In this document: piece by piece, positions 1-6,724 of the stretch | How the letters are laid out: each line of letters starts with the position of its first letter | Position numbering within the stretch: the first letter of the stretch is position 1 | Assembly: GCA_040383485.1 (NCBI GenBank) | Contig: JBEIDK010000126.1 | Coordinates: 1-9,855, forward strand | Length of the DNA: 9,855 bases | Reading direction: 5' to 3' | Origin: JBEIDK01 sp040383485 | GTDB taxonomy: Bacteria; Bacteroidota; Bacteroidia; UBA4408 | Position numbers and translations under genes: made by a program | The notes under the pieces: model-generated | Told to the model about the DNA's origin: nothing | Databases searched by the model: none | The model's input: only the letters and a program-made list of their open reading frames with translations

Positions 1-1282
1 CATTTTTTGGGCTAGTTTGATTTGCTGTTGCACTACTAACACAAACTCCATTGTTATTCCATAATTGTAGGCCTGATGTAGTAATTTTCTGTGCAAGGCA
101 ATCCCAATTACCTGATATAGAATCTTGCCAAGTAACTACTGCTTCGTTATAACCAACTCCAACAATATTAGGATTGAGTTGTGGGTATAATGCATTTGAG
201 AGTAAAATGCCATTACTTGCCCAAACTGGATTTCCGCTGCCATTCATCATTTGAGAATATATGTGATTATTAACAGTTCTTCCATCTTTCCACGTAATTA
301 TTATCCCATTGTTAATCCCGTCAGTTGTTGCATCAATTGCACTTTGAGAACCTGTTGCATTGCATACTAAAATTCCATTTGCAGTCCACAGAACAGTACC
401 TGAGCTATTTATTCTTTGACAATAAACATCAAAATCAATTGCATTGCGTTTATCTTGCCATATAATGTAAGCTCCATTTGCATTATCAATTTCTATTTTT
501 GGATTAGATTGAGTATTGGTTCTTATACAAATTGGTTTACCGCCAGTTGTCCAGCTATCAATACCTGATGAAGTTATTCTTTGAGCATAAATATCGTAGT
601 CATTGCCATTCCTTTTGTCTTGCCATGTTACTATCGCACCTCCACTTCCATCCGAACATAGTTTTGAATTTATTTGTACACCAATACTATTGCATACAGC
701 AACACCATTAGCATTCCAAGCTAATGAGCCATTTGAATTTACTTTTTGAATATAAATATCCGATGCTCCATTTATTGAATCTTCCCAAACTATTATAGCA
801 CCGTTATTGTTATCTGAAATAATTCTTGGACTACGCTGTTGAGATGCTTTTTGGGCAACCGCTACTCCATTCAAACTCCATAATGCAATCCCATTTGAAT
901 CTATTCTTTGGGCATAAATATCTCTATTACCATTTCTAATGTCTTGCCAAGTTATTATTGCTCCACCCTTTCCGTCTTCAACTATGAATGGCTCTGTTTG
1001 GTCAGCTAATTGATTGCAGACACTAATGCCATTTTGTGTCCAGGCTACAATGCCATTCTTTTTTATTCTTTGAATGTAAATATCTCCCGTTTTATTAAGA
1101 GTATCCATTCTAAAGTCTGTCCAGCATATAATAGCCCCTCCTTTACTATCGCTAATTACCCTAGGGTCTTGTTGACTATTAGCTGAAGAACAAACTGAAC
1201 TATTAATAGTGCAATCAGTACTCCATTGAGCGTTGGCATAAACACTAAAAAAGATTAAACAAACGCAAATTAAATATCCCAT
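1..1282 (-). CDS. Secreted tandem-repeat (probable beta-propeller) protein, C-terminus beyond window
   Basis: An open frame starts at ATG 1282 and runs 427 codons off the left edge without a stop. Residues 1-18 are a signal peptide ending in a VYANA-type cleavage site. Seven tandem repeats of 54-58 residues follow, at about 39-96, 97-150, 151-204, 205-259, 260-314, 315-369 and 370-423, and an eighth begins at 424. Each repeat has the pattern G-G/N-A-I-I-x-W-x-D, then D-I-Y-x-Q-R-I, then G-x-x-x-W-x-x-N-G. Repeats of this size and spacing are typical of beta-propeller blades in large Bacteroidota exoproteins, which usually end in a type IX secretion sorting domain; that end is not visible here. 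An in-frame TAA lies 24 nt upstream of the ATG and no other in-frame ATG follows it, so the start is firm. Function is unknown; adhesion or carbohydrate binding are only guesses. Confidence 0.88.
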   Translation of the reverse strand, partial: MGYLICVCLIFFSVYANAQWSTDCTINSSVCSSANSQQDPRVISDSKGGAIICWTDFRMDTLNKTGDIYIQRIKKNGIVAWTQNGISVCNQLADQTEPFIVEDGKGGAIITWQDIRNGNRDIYAQRIDSNGIALWSLNGVAVAQKASQQRSPRIISDNNNGAIIVWEDSINGASDIYIQKVNSNGSLAWNANGVAVCNSIGVQINSKLCSDGSGGAIVTWQDKRNGNDYDIYAQRITSSGIDSWTTGGKPICIRTNTQSNPKIEIDNANGAYIIWQDKRNAIDFDVYCQRINSSGTVLWTANGILVCNATGSQSAIDATTDGINNGIIITWKDGRTVNNHIYSQMMNGSGNPVWASNGILLSNALYPQLNPNIVGVGYNEAVVTWQDSISGNWDCLAQKITTSGLQLWNNNGVCVSSATANQTSPKN

Positions 1283-1310
1283 AAATAGAATGAATACAAA
1301 TTTTTATTTA

Positions 1311-1318
1311 CAAACATA
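1311..1318 (-). promoter_or_regulatory. Candidate -7 box for the repeat-protein gene
   Basis: On the minus strand the octamer TATGTTTG fits the Bacteroidota TAnnTTTG box exactly and lies 29 nt upstream of the ATG at 1282. That would give a leader of roughly 20 nt. No convincing TTTG or TTG element is found at the expected distance upstream, so the call is weak. Confidence 0.3.
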
Positions 1319-1441
1319 AACTTTACAATTAATTAATGTTCATTTAATGGCAATCAAATAAAAAATTATATTAACTGAAGGTAATTTTATAAACAAATGA
1401 TTGAGTTAAGATATTTATTTTGCTTCAAATAAAAAAGTAAA

Positions 1442-1727
1442 ATGACCATGAAATTCATGAACGAAATTTATAAATTATTAAGGACAACTAATGCTAAATT
1501 AATTTTGCATTCTATAACACCCATTTCTGTAAATAGCCTATATGCACAAAAATATAATGGTTATACATTGTATTCTATGTAGAATCCATTCAACGCTTAG
1601 CTTTTAGAAACTATTGGAACTAATTATAATACCTGCTTTTCAAACCAATACAAAAACAGGATATTAATTATATATTTTGCCTGTAGGCAAGCTTTTAAAA
1701 AGTGTTGTAAGAACAGGAAATTCAATT
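1442..1727 (+). pseudogene. Decayed N-terminus of an arylsulfotransferase-like secreted protein
   Basis: A 46-codon frame from ATG 1442 encodes a poor signal-peptide-like stretch ending SLYAQ, followed by KYNGYTLYSM and a TAG at 1580. Reading through gives N-P-F-N-A, a second TAG at 1598, then LLETIGTNYNT. After a +1 frame change between about 1634 and 1652 the reading continues KTGY, TAA at 1665, then LYILPVGKLLKSVVRTGNSI to a TAA at 1728. Joined, this follows the N-terminal order I recall for Bacteroidota secreted proteins annotated as aryl-sulfate sulfotransferase or Arylsulfotran: GYTLYS-x-QNS-x-x-AYL-x-D-x-NG, then an HTW-like position, then TGYS-x-YLLPGG-x-LLxSV, then GNS. Both TAG stops sit where Q and Y are expected, and TAA 1665 falls where S is usual. 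The catalytic part is absent. The pseudogene reading is well supported; the family name comes from memory. Confidence 0.6.
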
Positions 1728-1857
1728 TAACCTCAAAATATGTTAAGTAATTTTAGGAGGGTGTATCATACATTTGTTTAAAGTAATCAGATGTATATTC
1801 GTTGTTGTCATAAATTTGTTAAGAGAAATGCAATGTTTGTTTGATATAGTTTTATAA

Positions 1858-1914
1858 AGCCTATTCAACAAACAGTCTCAAATTGTAAAAAGCAAATTCA
1901 TACTAAGTCCATAA
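1858..1914 (+). pseudogene. Possible relic of a type IX sorting-domain tail
   Basis: In a third reading frame, after a TAA at 1855, 18 codons read SLFNKQSQIVKSKFILSP and end at TAA 1912. The ending Q-I-V-K-S-K-F-I-L-S-P resembles the last strand of type A C-terminal sorting domains, which often finish with K-K-F-I-or-V and a short basic or proline end. It lies downstream of the broken secreted-protein start, in the same orientation. It may therefore be the other end of that gene after an internal deletion. The segment is short and could be chance. Confidence 0.27.
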
Positions 1915-1930
1915 TTAAACTTTTTTAAAG

Positions 1931-1959
1931 TTTGACTTTAGTAAATAGTCTTATTTTAG
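1931..1959 (+). promoter_or_regulatory. Likely dut promoter
   Basis: TTTG at 1931-1934 is followed after 17 nt by TATTTTAG at 1952-1959. This matches the Bacteroidota -33/-7 pattern (TTTG, then TAnnTTTG) with one mismatch in the second box. Transcription would begin near 1966, about 20 nt before ATG 1986 and downstream of the alternative ATG-like start at 1932. An inverted repeat (AAACTTT, 3-nt loop, AAAGTTT; 1917-1933) overlaps the -33 element and could be an operator. Confidence 0.55.
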
Positions 1960-1985
1960 CACGTTTTTTTAATATAAATATATAC

Positions 1986-2423
1986 ATGAGTTTAGTGATA
2001 AACATTTTAAATAAGTCTAATAACCCACTACCCCACTATGCTACTGAGCAAAGTGCAGGTTGCGACCTGTATGCTTATTTAGAAGAAGATATTGAACTGA
2101 AACCTTTTGAAAGAATGCTTATCCCAACTGGATTGTTTATTGAATTACCCATTGGTTATGAAGCACAAATTCGTCCACGAAGCGGATTAGCATTCAAATA
2201 TGGTATAACAGTTTTAAACTCCCCAGGCACTATTGATGCTGATTATAGAGGAGAGATTAAAGTGCTTTTGGTCAATATTTCAAATAACAATTACACAATA
2301 AAATCTGGTGAACGCATAGCACAAATGATTATTTCGAAACATGAAATAGTTACTTGGCTTTTTAAGGATGAATTAAATGAAACCGAAAGGTCTACAGGTG
2401 GTTTCGGTAGTACAGGAAAATAA
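1986..2423 (+). CDS. dut: Deoxyuridine 5'-triphosphate nucleotidohydrolase (dUTPase)
   Basis: Cytosolic trimeric enzyme that hydrolyses dUTP to dUMP and pyrophosphate, keeping uracil out of DNA and supplying dUMP for thymidylate synthesis. All five family motifs are present in order: AGCDLYA (24-30), RPRSGLA (63-69), GTIDADYRGEI (81-91, with D84 the expected catalytic aspartate), GERIAQM (108-114), and the C-terminal lid ERSTGGFGSTG (134-144) that closes over the substrate. The length of 145 residues is standard. The frame is open back to 1932, but those 18 extra residues are unlike the family N-terminus and would lie upstream of the predicted transcription start, so ATG 1986 is chosen. The nucleotidyltransferase gene follows after 68 nt and is probably cotranscribed. 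Confidence 0.96.
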   Translation: MSLVINILNKSNNPLPHYATEQSAGCDLYAYLEEDIELKPFERMLIPTGLFIELPIGYEAQIRPRSGLAFKYGITVLNSPGTIDADYRGEIKVLLVNISNNNYTIKSGERIAQMIISKHEIVTWLFKDELNETERSTGGFGSTGK

Positions 2424-2491
2424 ATAAAAATAAAATTATACATTAATGTTTCGACTTTTAAAGTTTTTAACATTGAATTTAAACTAAGATT

Positions 2492-3496
2492 ATGAAGATT
2501 ATTATACCAATGGCTGGCATGGGCAAACGAATGAGACCCCATACACTTACAGTTCCAAAACCATTAATACCAGTTGCTGGCAAACCAATGGTACAGCGCT
2601 TAGTTGAAGATATTGCAAAGGTTTGCACAACAAAAATTGATGAAATAGGTTTTGTAATTGGTAAGTTTGGAGCAGAAGCAGAAGCCAACCTTTTAAAAAT
2701 AGCAGAAAATGTAGGTGCTACAGGAAAAATTTATTACCAAGAAGAAGCTTTAGGAACTGCACACGCTATTTTATGTGCTAAAGAGTTATTGGAAGGAAAG
2801 GTTATTGTTGCTTTTGCAGATACATTATTTAGAGCCGACTTTAAATTAAGCGAAGAAAATGATGGTACCATTTGGGTACAGAAGGTTAATGGCCCAAAAG
2901 CATTTGGAGTTGTTAAAATAAATGCAGAAAATATTATTACTGATTTTATTGAAAAGCCTCAAGAGTTTGTATCTGATTTAGCCATAATAGGGATTTATTA
3001 TTTTAAAGACGGAGCAAACCTAAGAAAGGAGATGCAATACTTGATTGATAATAACCTCAAAGAAAAAGGTGAATTTCAGCTAACAAATGCGCTAGAAAAT
3101 ATGAAAGCAAAAGGTGTAAAATTTTCTCCTGGAGCTATTAATGAATGGCTCGACTGTGGCAATAAAGACGCTACAGTTTATACAAACAAGCGCATGCTCG
3201 AAATAAATAGTTCTGAAAAACTAGTTTCAGATTCAGCAATCATTGAAAACAGTAAAGTAATTGCCCCATCATTTATTGGTGATAATGTTATTATAAAAAA
3301 TTCAATAATCGGCCCTCATGCCTCAATTGGTGCCAATAGTAATGTAGTTAATTCTATTGTAAGTAATTCAATTTTACAGAATAATTCCAAATTGAAAAAT
3401 GTTGTAATAGATAATTCAATGGTAGGAAATTTTGCAGAGATAAATGGAAATGCAAAAGAATACAGTGTTGGCGATTACAACATTTTAGAATCTTAA
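2492..3496 (+). CDS. Sugar-phosphate nucleotidyltransferase with C-terminal left-handed beta-helix
   Basis: Member of the NTP_transferase family (RmlA/GalU/GlmU-like), which couples a sugar 1-phosphate to an NTP to give an NDP-sugar and pyrophosphate in the cytosol. The N-terminal signature AGMGKRMRP (8-16) and PKPLIPVAGKPM (22-33) bind the nucleotide phosphates. Other landmarks are GTAHAI (88-93), D110 at the usual metal position, FGVV (138-141), EKP (154-156), GEFQLTNAL (193-201) and WLDCGNK (219-225). Residues about 249-318 are hexapeptide-like (IIENSKVIAPSFIG and so on), forming a beta-helix as in bifunctional or oligomeric family members. Substrate cannot be read from the sequence: glucose-1-P, mannose-1-P and N-acetylglucosamine-1-P are all possible. 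An 8-nt gap to the TPR gene indicates an operon. The usual GD pair is AD here (109-110). Confidence 0.9.
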   Translation: MKIIIPMAGMGKRMRPHTLTVPKPLIPVAGKPMVQRLVEDIAKVCTTKIDEIGFVIGKFGAEAEANLLKIAENVGATGKIYYQEEALGTAHAILCAKELLEGKVIVAFADTLFRADFKLSEENDGTIWVQKVNGPKAFGVVKINAENIITDFIEKPQEFVSDLAIIGIYYFKDGANLRKEMQYLIDNNLKEKGEFQLTNALENMKAKGVKFSPGAINEWLDCGNKDATVYTNKRMLEINSSEKLVSDSAIIENSKVIAPSFIGDNVIIKNSIIGPHASIGANSNVVNSIVSNSILQNNSKLKNVVIDNSMVGNFAEINGNAKEYSVGDYNILES

Positions 3497-3504
3497 ATTT
3501 AGAA

Positions 3505-5241
3505 ATGAAGAAACTTCAAAACAACATTATACTTTTTGGCTTCTTAATTCTTGCAATTTCGGGTTGCAAATTGCTAAAAAGTAATCACATTAATAGTTCA
3601 AAAGAAATTCTTTCGGAAAGCAAAAGGCTTGAATTTGATAAATTATTTTATGATGCCAATAAAGAAAAAATTTTAGGCAATGCTGACGAAGCAATTAGAA
3701 TGCTTAAAAAATGTGTTACTATTTGGCCACAAAATGGTGCTGCCAATTATGAACTAGCGATGTATGCATTTAAAAAAAGTGATTTTTCAAATGCTATCTC
3801 AATGTCTAAAATTGCTTTTGAAAGCGACAAAAGCAATGGCTATTATGCAACGCTTTATGCCGAAATGCTTAAAATAAATAAACAATATGATAAAGCATCA
3901 AAAGTGTTTGAAAAAATAGTCAATGATAATCCAGAAAGAACCGATTGGTACTTAAGCTGGGTTAATATTTTATTGATGAAATCTGATTATAACGGTGCAA
4001 TTGACGTGCTCAATAAACTCGAAAAAAGAAATGGTATTACGGAAGAGGTAGTACTAAAAAAACAACAGATTTATCTGCGTCAAAATAAATTTTTAAAAGC
4101 CAAAGAAGAAATTGATAAACTAATTGCATCTAACCCAACAAAAGGGAGATATTATTCAATGTTAGGCAATTTATACAAGGCCAATAATAAAAAAGAGGAA
4201 GCACTGGTTGCATTTAAAAAAGCAATTGAATTGGACCCTGAAGATGTTTCGACGCATTTTGATTTAGCAGACTTTTATAGAGACAGTGGTGACAAACAAA
4301 AATACTTTGAGGAACTGCATTATTTATTTTCTAATTCTGAAATAGATATTGATACAAAAGTAAATTGGTTAATTACATTCTATAATGTTGACCAAAAGGA
4401 TCAAGAGACTCAAAAAAGTATAAAAAGATTAGTGGAAGATGTTGTTACAGCACATCCTAACGAAGCAAAATCTTATGCAGTAAAAGGCGATTTTTTATTT
4501 AAGGATAAGAAGTACAAAGAGGCTAGAGAAGCTTATTTATCTGCCATAGCAATTGACAAAAGTAAGTACTTAATCTGGAATCAGCTTTTAGTAATTGATT
4601 CAGAATTGAACGAATGGGATAAAATGAGTACCGATGCAGATAATTGTATTGAGTTATTTCCGAATGAACCAGCACCTTACTTGCTTTCTGGCATTGCTAA
4701 ACTACAATTAAAGGAACCTAGAAAAGCCATCGTCACTTTAACAAAAGGTGTTGGATATGTTATTGACAATAAAGCTTTAAAAGGTCAGTTTTTAGCTAAT
4801 TTAGGCGATGCTTATAACCAAGATAAAAACAACGAAAAATCTGACTCTTGCTATGAAAAGGCTCTGGAAGTAAACCCCAATGACATTTACGTTTTAAATA
4901 ATTACAGTTATTACTTATCACTTAGGAATGAAAAATTAGAAAAAGCTGAAGCAATGAGTAAAAAGTCAAATGAGCTTGAACCAGATAATGCAAGTTATTT
5001 AGACACTTATGCTTGGATATTGTATGCTTCAAAAAAATACTCAGAAGCAAAAACTTTTATGGAAAAAGCATTGGCAGTTGATGGTAATAAAAATTCAGTT
5101 TTATTAGAGCATTATGGTGATATTTTATATAAATTAGATATGAAAGACAATGCTTTAGAATATTGGAACAAAGCAAAAGTTGCCGGAAAAGGTTCTGATT
5201 TTTTAGAACAAAAAATACTCGAAAAAAGACTAATTGAATAA
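3505..5241 (+). CDS. TPR-repeat lipoprotein
   Basis: A 578-residue exported lipoprotein. Residues 1-20 form a lipoprotein signal peptide with lipobox AISGC, so C21 would be acylated and the protein anchored in the periplasm or outer membrane. The rest is almost wholly helical tetratricopeptide repeats. The clearest are near 213-246 (ending AFKKAIELDPED), 321-354, 389-416, 427-460 (ending CYEKALEVNPND), 497-528 and 534-560. Weaker copies fill residues 78-210. Such arrays are protein-protein scaffolds; there is no enzymatic domain. The gene starts 8 nt after the nucleotidyltransferase stop and is surely in the same operon. As I recall, a TPR protein at this position behind dut and the nucleotidyltransferase is common in Bacteroidota, often followed by a DUF4292 lipoprotein, which is absent here. 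A role in cell-envelope assembly is inference. Confidence 0.9.
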   Translation: MKKLQNNIILFGFLILAISGCKLLKSNHINSSKEILSESKRLEFDKLFYDANKEKILGNADEAIRMLKKCVTIWPQNGAANYELAMYAFKKSDFSNAISMSKIAFESDKSNGYYATLYAEMLKINKQYDKASKVFEKIVNDNPERTDWYLSWVNILLMKSDYNGAIDVLNKLEKRNGITEEVVLKKQQIYLRQNKFLKAKEEIDKLIASNPTKGRYYSMLGNLYKANNKKEEALVAFKKAIELDPEDVSTHFDLADFYRDSGDKQKYFEELHYLFSNSEIDIDTKVNWLITFYNVDQKDQETQKSIKRLVEDVVTAHPNEAKSYAVKGDFLFKDKKYKEAREAYLSAIAIDKSKYLIWNQLLVIDSELNEWDKMSTDADNCIELFPNEPAPYLLSGIAKLQLKEPRKAIVTLTKGVGYVIDNKALKGQFLANLGDAYNQDKNNEKSDSCYEKALEVNPNDIYVLNNYSYYLSLRNEKLEKAEAMSKKSNELEPDNASYLDTYAWILYASKKYSEAKTFMEKALAVDGNKNSVLLEHYGDILYKLDMKDNALEYWNKAKVAGKGSDFLEQKILEKRLIE

Positions 5242-5243
5242 TC

Positions 5244-5263
5244 GTATTTTAAAATTTTAATAC
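5244..5263. terminator. Weak AT-rich hairpin at convergent gene ends
   Basis: GTATT (5244-5248) and AATAC (5259-5263) can pair around an A/T-only centre that itself contains AAAATTTT. It lies over the junction of the two convergent genes and extends into the methyltransferase 3' end. It is GC-poor and lacks a strong stem, so a bidirectional terminator is possible but uncertain. Confidence 0.22.
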
Positions 5264-6028
5264 AAAGTGTTGTTTCACTTGTTCAGTTCTAAATAATACT
5301 AATCCAATTGAAAATAAATCAATCGTAACTGTTACTTGTATATGATTTTTTATTTCTTCCCAAGCCTTTGTCATTTCAGCACTCCAGTATATATCATCAA
5401 AAACAAAGACGGAATTATTGTTAGCCTTCGTTAAGCATAAATTAAAATAGTTAATAGTAGGTAAGTACTTATGGTTGCCATCAAAAAAAACTAAATCAAG
5501 GCTCGAAATATTGCTTACTAGGCTTGGTAATATGTCATTAAAATTTCCACAATAAGATGTTATATTTTTAATTCTTAATTTCTGGAAATTAGATTCTGCA
5601 ACTGCTAAAGTATTTGGACAGCCCTCAATAGTTAAAACATTAGCACTGCTATTTGCTGCAGCAATATAACTCGTGGTCAATCCCAAACTAGTCCCTATTT
5701 CAAGTACATTTTTTGGTTGTAAATAGTTTACAAGCTTAAATATCATCTGTGCCTCTCGACTTGATTTTAAAGAAGTTTTTGCAATTGAACTTATCTTAAC
5801 AAGTTTGTTTTGATGTGAGCCTGTGCCTAGTTCTAACTTTTCAATTTCAGTATTCATGCCTAACAATTCGTTTCTTAGTATTTCGGCATTCAAAAAAAAA
5901 TAATATTGTTTTTCATTTCCAATTACATTTTCGTAAAGGCTATAAATAAACGGGGAATGAAGCCCATGTAAATTATGAGCCTTAGTTTTATATTTAATAT
6001 ACTGTATTAGTGAATGAAAGTAGTCCAA
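5249..6028 (-). CDS. Class I SAM-dependent methyltransferase
   Basis: Rossmann-fold methyltransferase of the Methyltransf_24 / O-methyltransferase-like type, 259 residues, no signal peptide, cytosolic. The SAM-binding motif I is VLEIGTSLG (108-116), the acidic residue after strand 2 is E135 in TIEGCP, and strand 4 with the likely metal or catalytic acid is DLVFFDGNHKY (178-188), followed by VFDDIYWS (209-216). The N-terminal HGLHSPF (21-27) is a conserved feature of this Bacteroidota subfamily as I know it. The start codon is TTG: the preceding gene's TAG lies in the same frame 9 nt upstream, no ATG lies between, and the next in-frame ATG (codon 58) would remove the HGLHSPF region. It follows the PorT-like gene by 6 nt, so it is translated from the same transcript. 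The methyl acceptor is unknown. Confidence 0.88.
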   Translation of the reverse strand: MDYFHSLIQYIKYKTKAHNLHGLHSPFIYSLYENVIGNEKQYYFFLNAEILRNELLGMNTEIEKLELGTGSHQNKLVKISSIAKTSLKSSREAQMIFKLVNYLQPKNVLEIGTSLGLTTSYIAAANSSANVLTIEGCPNTLAVAESNFQKLRIKNITSYCGNFNDILPSLVSNISSLDLVFFDGNHKYLPTINYFNLCLTKANNNSVFVFDDIYWSAEMTKAWEEIKNHIQVTVTIDLFSIGLVLFRTEQVKQHFVLKF

Positions 6029-6034
6029 ATAAAA

Positions 6035-6673
6035 CTAGAATTTATACTTTATTACCCAAATTAATAAATCGTTAAACTGGCCTTTATCAACCCAATGCAA
6101 TTCATACGGTCGGTTAATTCTTACTGGCAACATTGAGTGATTTATTTTTCCTTCAATCTCAAAATGTTTGCTAATAGAATATGATGCTCCCAAATTATAA
6201 CTTAACTCCCATTTATTAAATGGTGCTGCAGGACTTGTATTTAATGGATATTCACCAAATTCATTACCAACATATTGCTTGAACATAACTCCATAAGAAA
6301 CACCTGCTAATAAAAATATTTTTTTGAATTTGTACCTTACTAGAAGAGGCAACTCAATGTAATTGAGATTTAAAATATACCTTGAATTATCTCCGTTTTT
6401 TATATCAGGATATTTTCTGCTTCCTTTTTGAATATAAATCATTTGAAGTTCAAGTTGCCAATTTTGTTTTAGCTCATGATTTAAAAACATTCCAAATACT
6501 GGTCCCGGCTTATCATAACCACCTAAATCATCACCGCTAATTTGACTAACATTAAATCCTGCAATTAAACCACTTTTAAAAGTTTGTGCAAAGTTTGGTT
6601 TATTTATAAAAAATAAAAGAACAATAAAGAATACAAATGTTTTTGGAAATATTTTTTTTTGCTTTAAATGCAT
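6035..6673 (-). CDS. PorT-family outer-membrane beta-barrel protein
   Basis: A 212-residue protein with a signal peptide (charged start, hydrophobic 12-23, cleavage after about A29, at FAQ) and the hallmark opening SGLIAGFNVSQISGDDL (34-50) of the PorT / OMP_b-brl_2 family. Alternating hydrophobic-polar strands follow (for example WQLELQMIYIQKG, YIELPLLVRYKF, FLLAGVSYGVMF), and the chain ends in KYKF, with the terminal aromatic residue used by the barrel assembly machinery. It predicts a small eight-stranded barrel in the outer membrane. PorT itself is a type IX secretion component, but most members of this broad family have no assigned job, so I do not call it porT. It lies 51 nt after the Omp28-like gene and 6 nt before the methyltransferase, within one minus-strand gene run. 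Confidence 0.87.
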   Translation of the reverse strand: MHLKQKKIFPKTFVFFIVLLFFINKPNFAQTFKSGLIAGFNVSQISGDDLGGYDKPGPVFGMFLNHELKQNWQLELQMIYIQKGSRKYPDIKNGDNSRYILNLNYIELPLLVRYKFKKIFLLAGVSYGVMFKQYVGNEFGEYPLNTSPAAPFNKWELSYNLGASYSISKHFEIEGKINHSMLPVRINRPYELHWVDKGQFNDLLIWVIKYKF

Positions 6674-6724
6674 TTAATAAACTTCTATTTTATATTATTT
6701 ACTGAACAATAGAGAATTTATTTA

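Larger units (their letters stand above)
1283..1985. other. Gene-poor stretch containing relics only
   Basis: No intact gene is visible on either strand between the repeat-protein start and the dUTPase start. The part from 1319 to 1441 is AT-rich with nothing recognisable. From 1442 to about 1727 there are remains of a broken secreted-protein gene, and from 1858 to 1914 a possible sorting-tail relic. The dut promoter begins at 1931. No tRNA-like fold, insertion-sequence end or CRISPR-like repeat is seen. Confidence 0.7.

Noticed and set aside
1..1282. CRISPR array or DNA tandem repeat at the left edge
   Set aside because: The recurring pattern is a protein repeat of about 165 nt with strong sequence divergence, not short identical repeats with spacers.
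1442..1582. A genuine 46-residue small secreted peptide
   Set aside because: The sequence after its stop continues the same protein family in frame and then in another frame, which fits a broken gene better than a short functional one.
1932..1985. Upstream extension of dut by 18 residues to 1932
   Set aside because: It lies within or upstream of the predicted -7 box and transcription start, is unlike any dUTPase N-terminus, and ATG 1986 gives the standard family length.
2291..2688. Minus-strand open frames across the dut / nucleotidyltransferase region
   Set aside because: They overlap two well-supported genes on the other strand and show no recognisable protein features.
6572..6583. Perfect palindrome ACTTTTAAAAGT
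   Set aside because: It lies inside the PorT-like coding sequence and is A/T-rich, so it is expected by chance in this composition.
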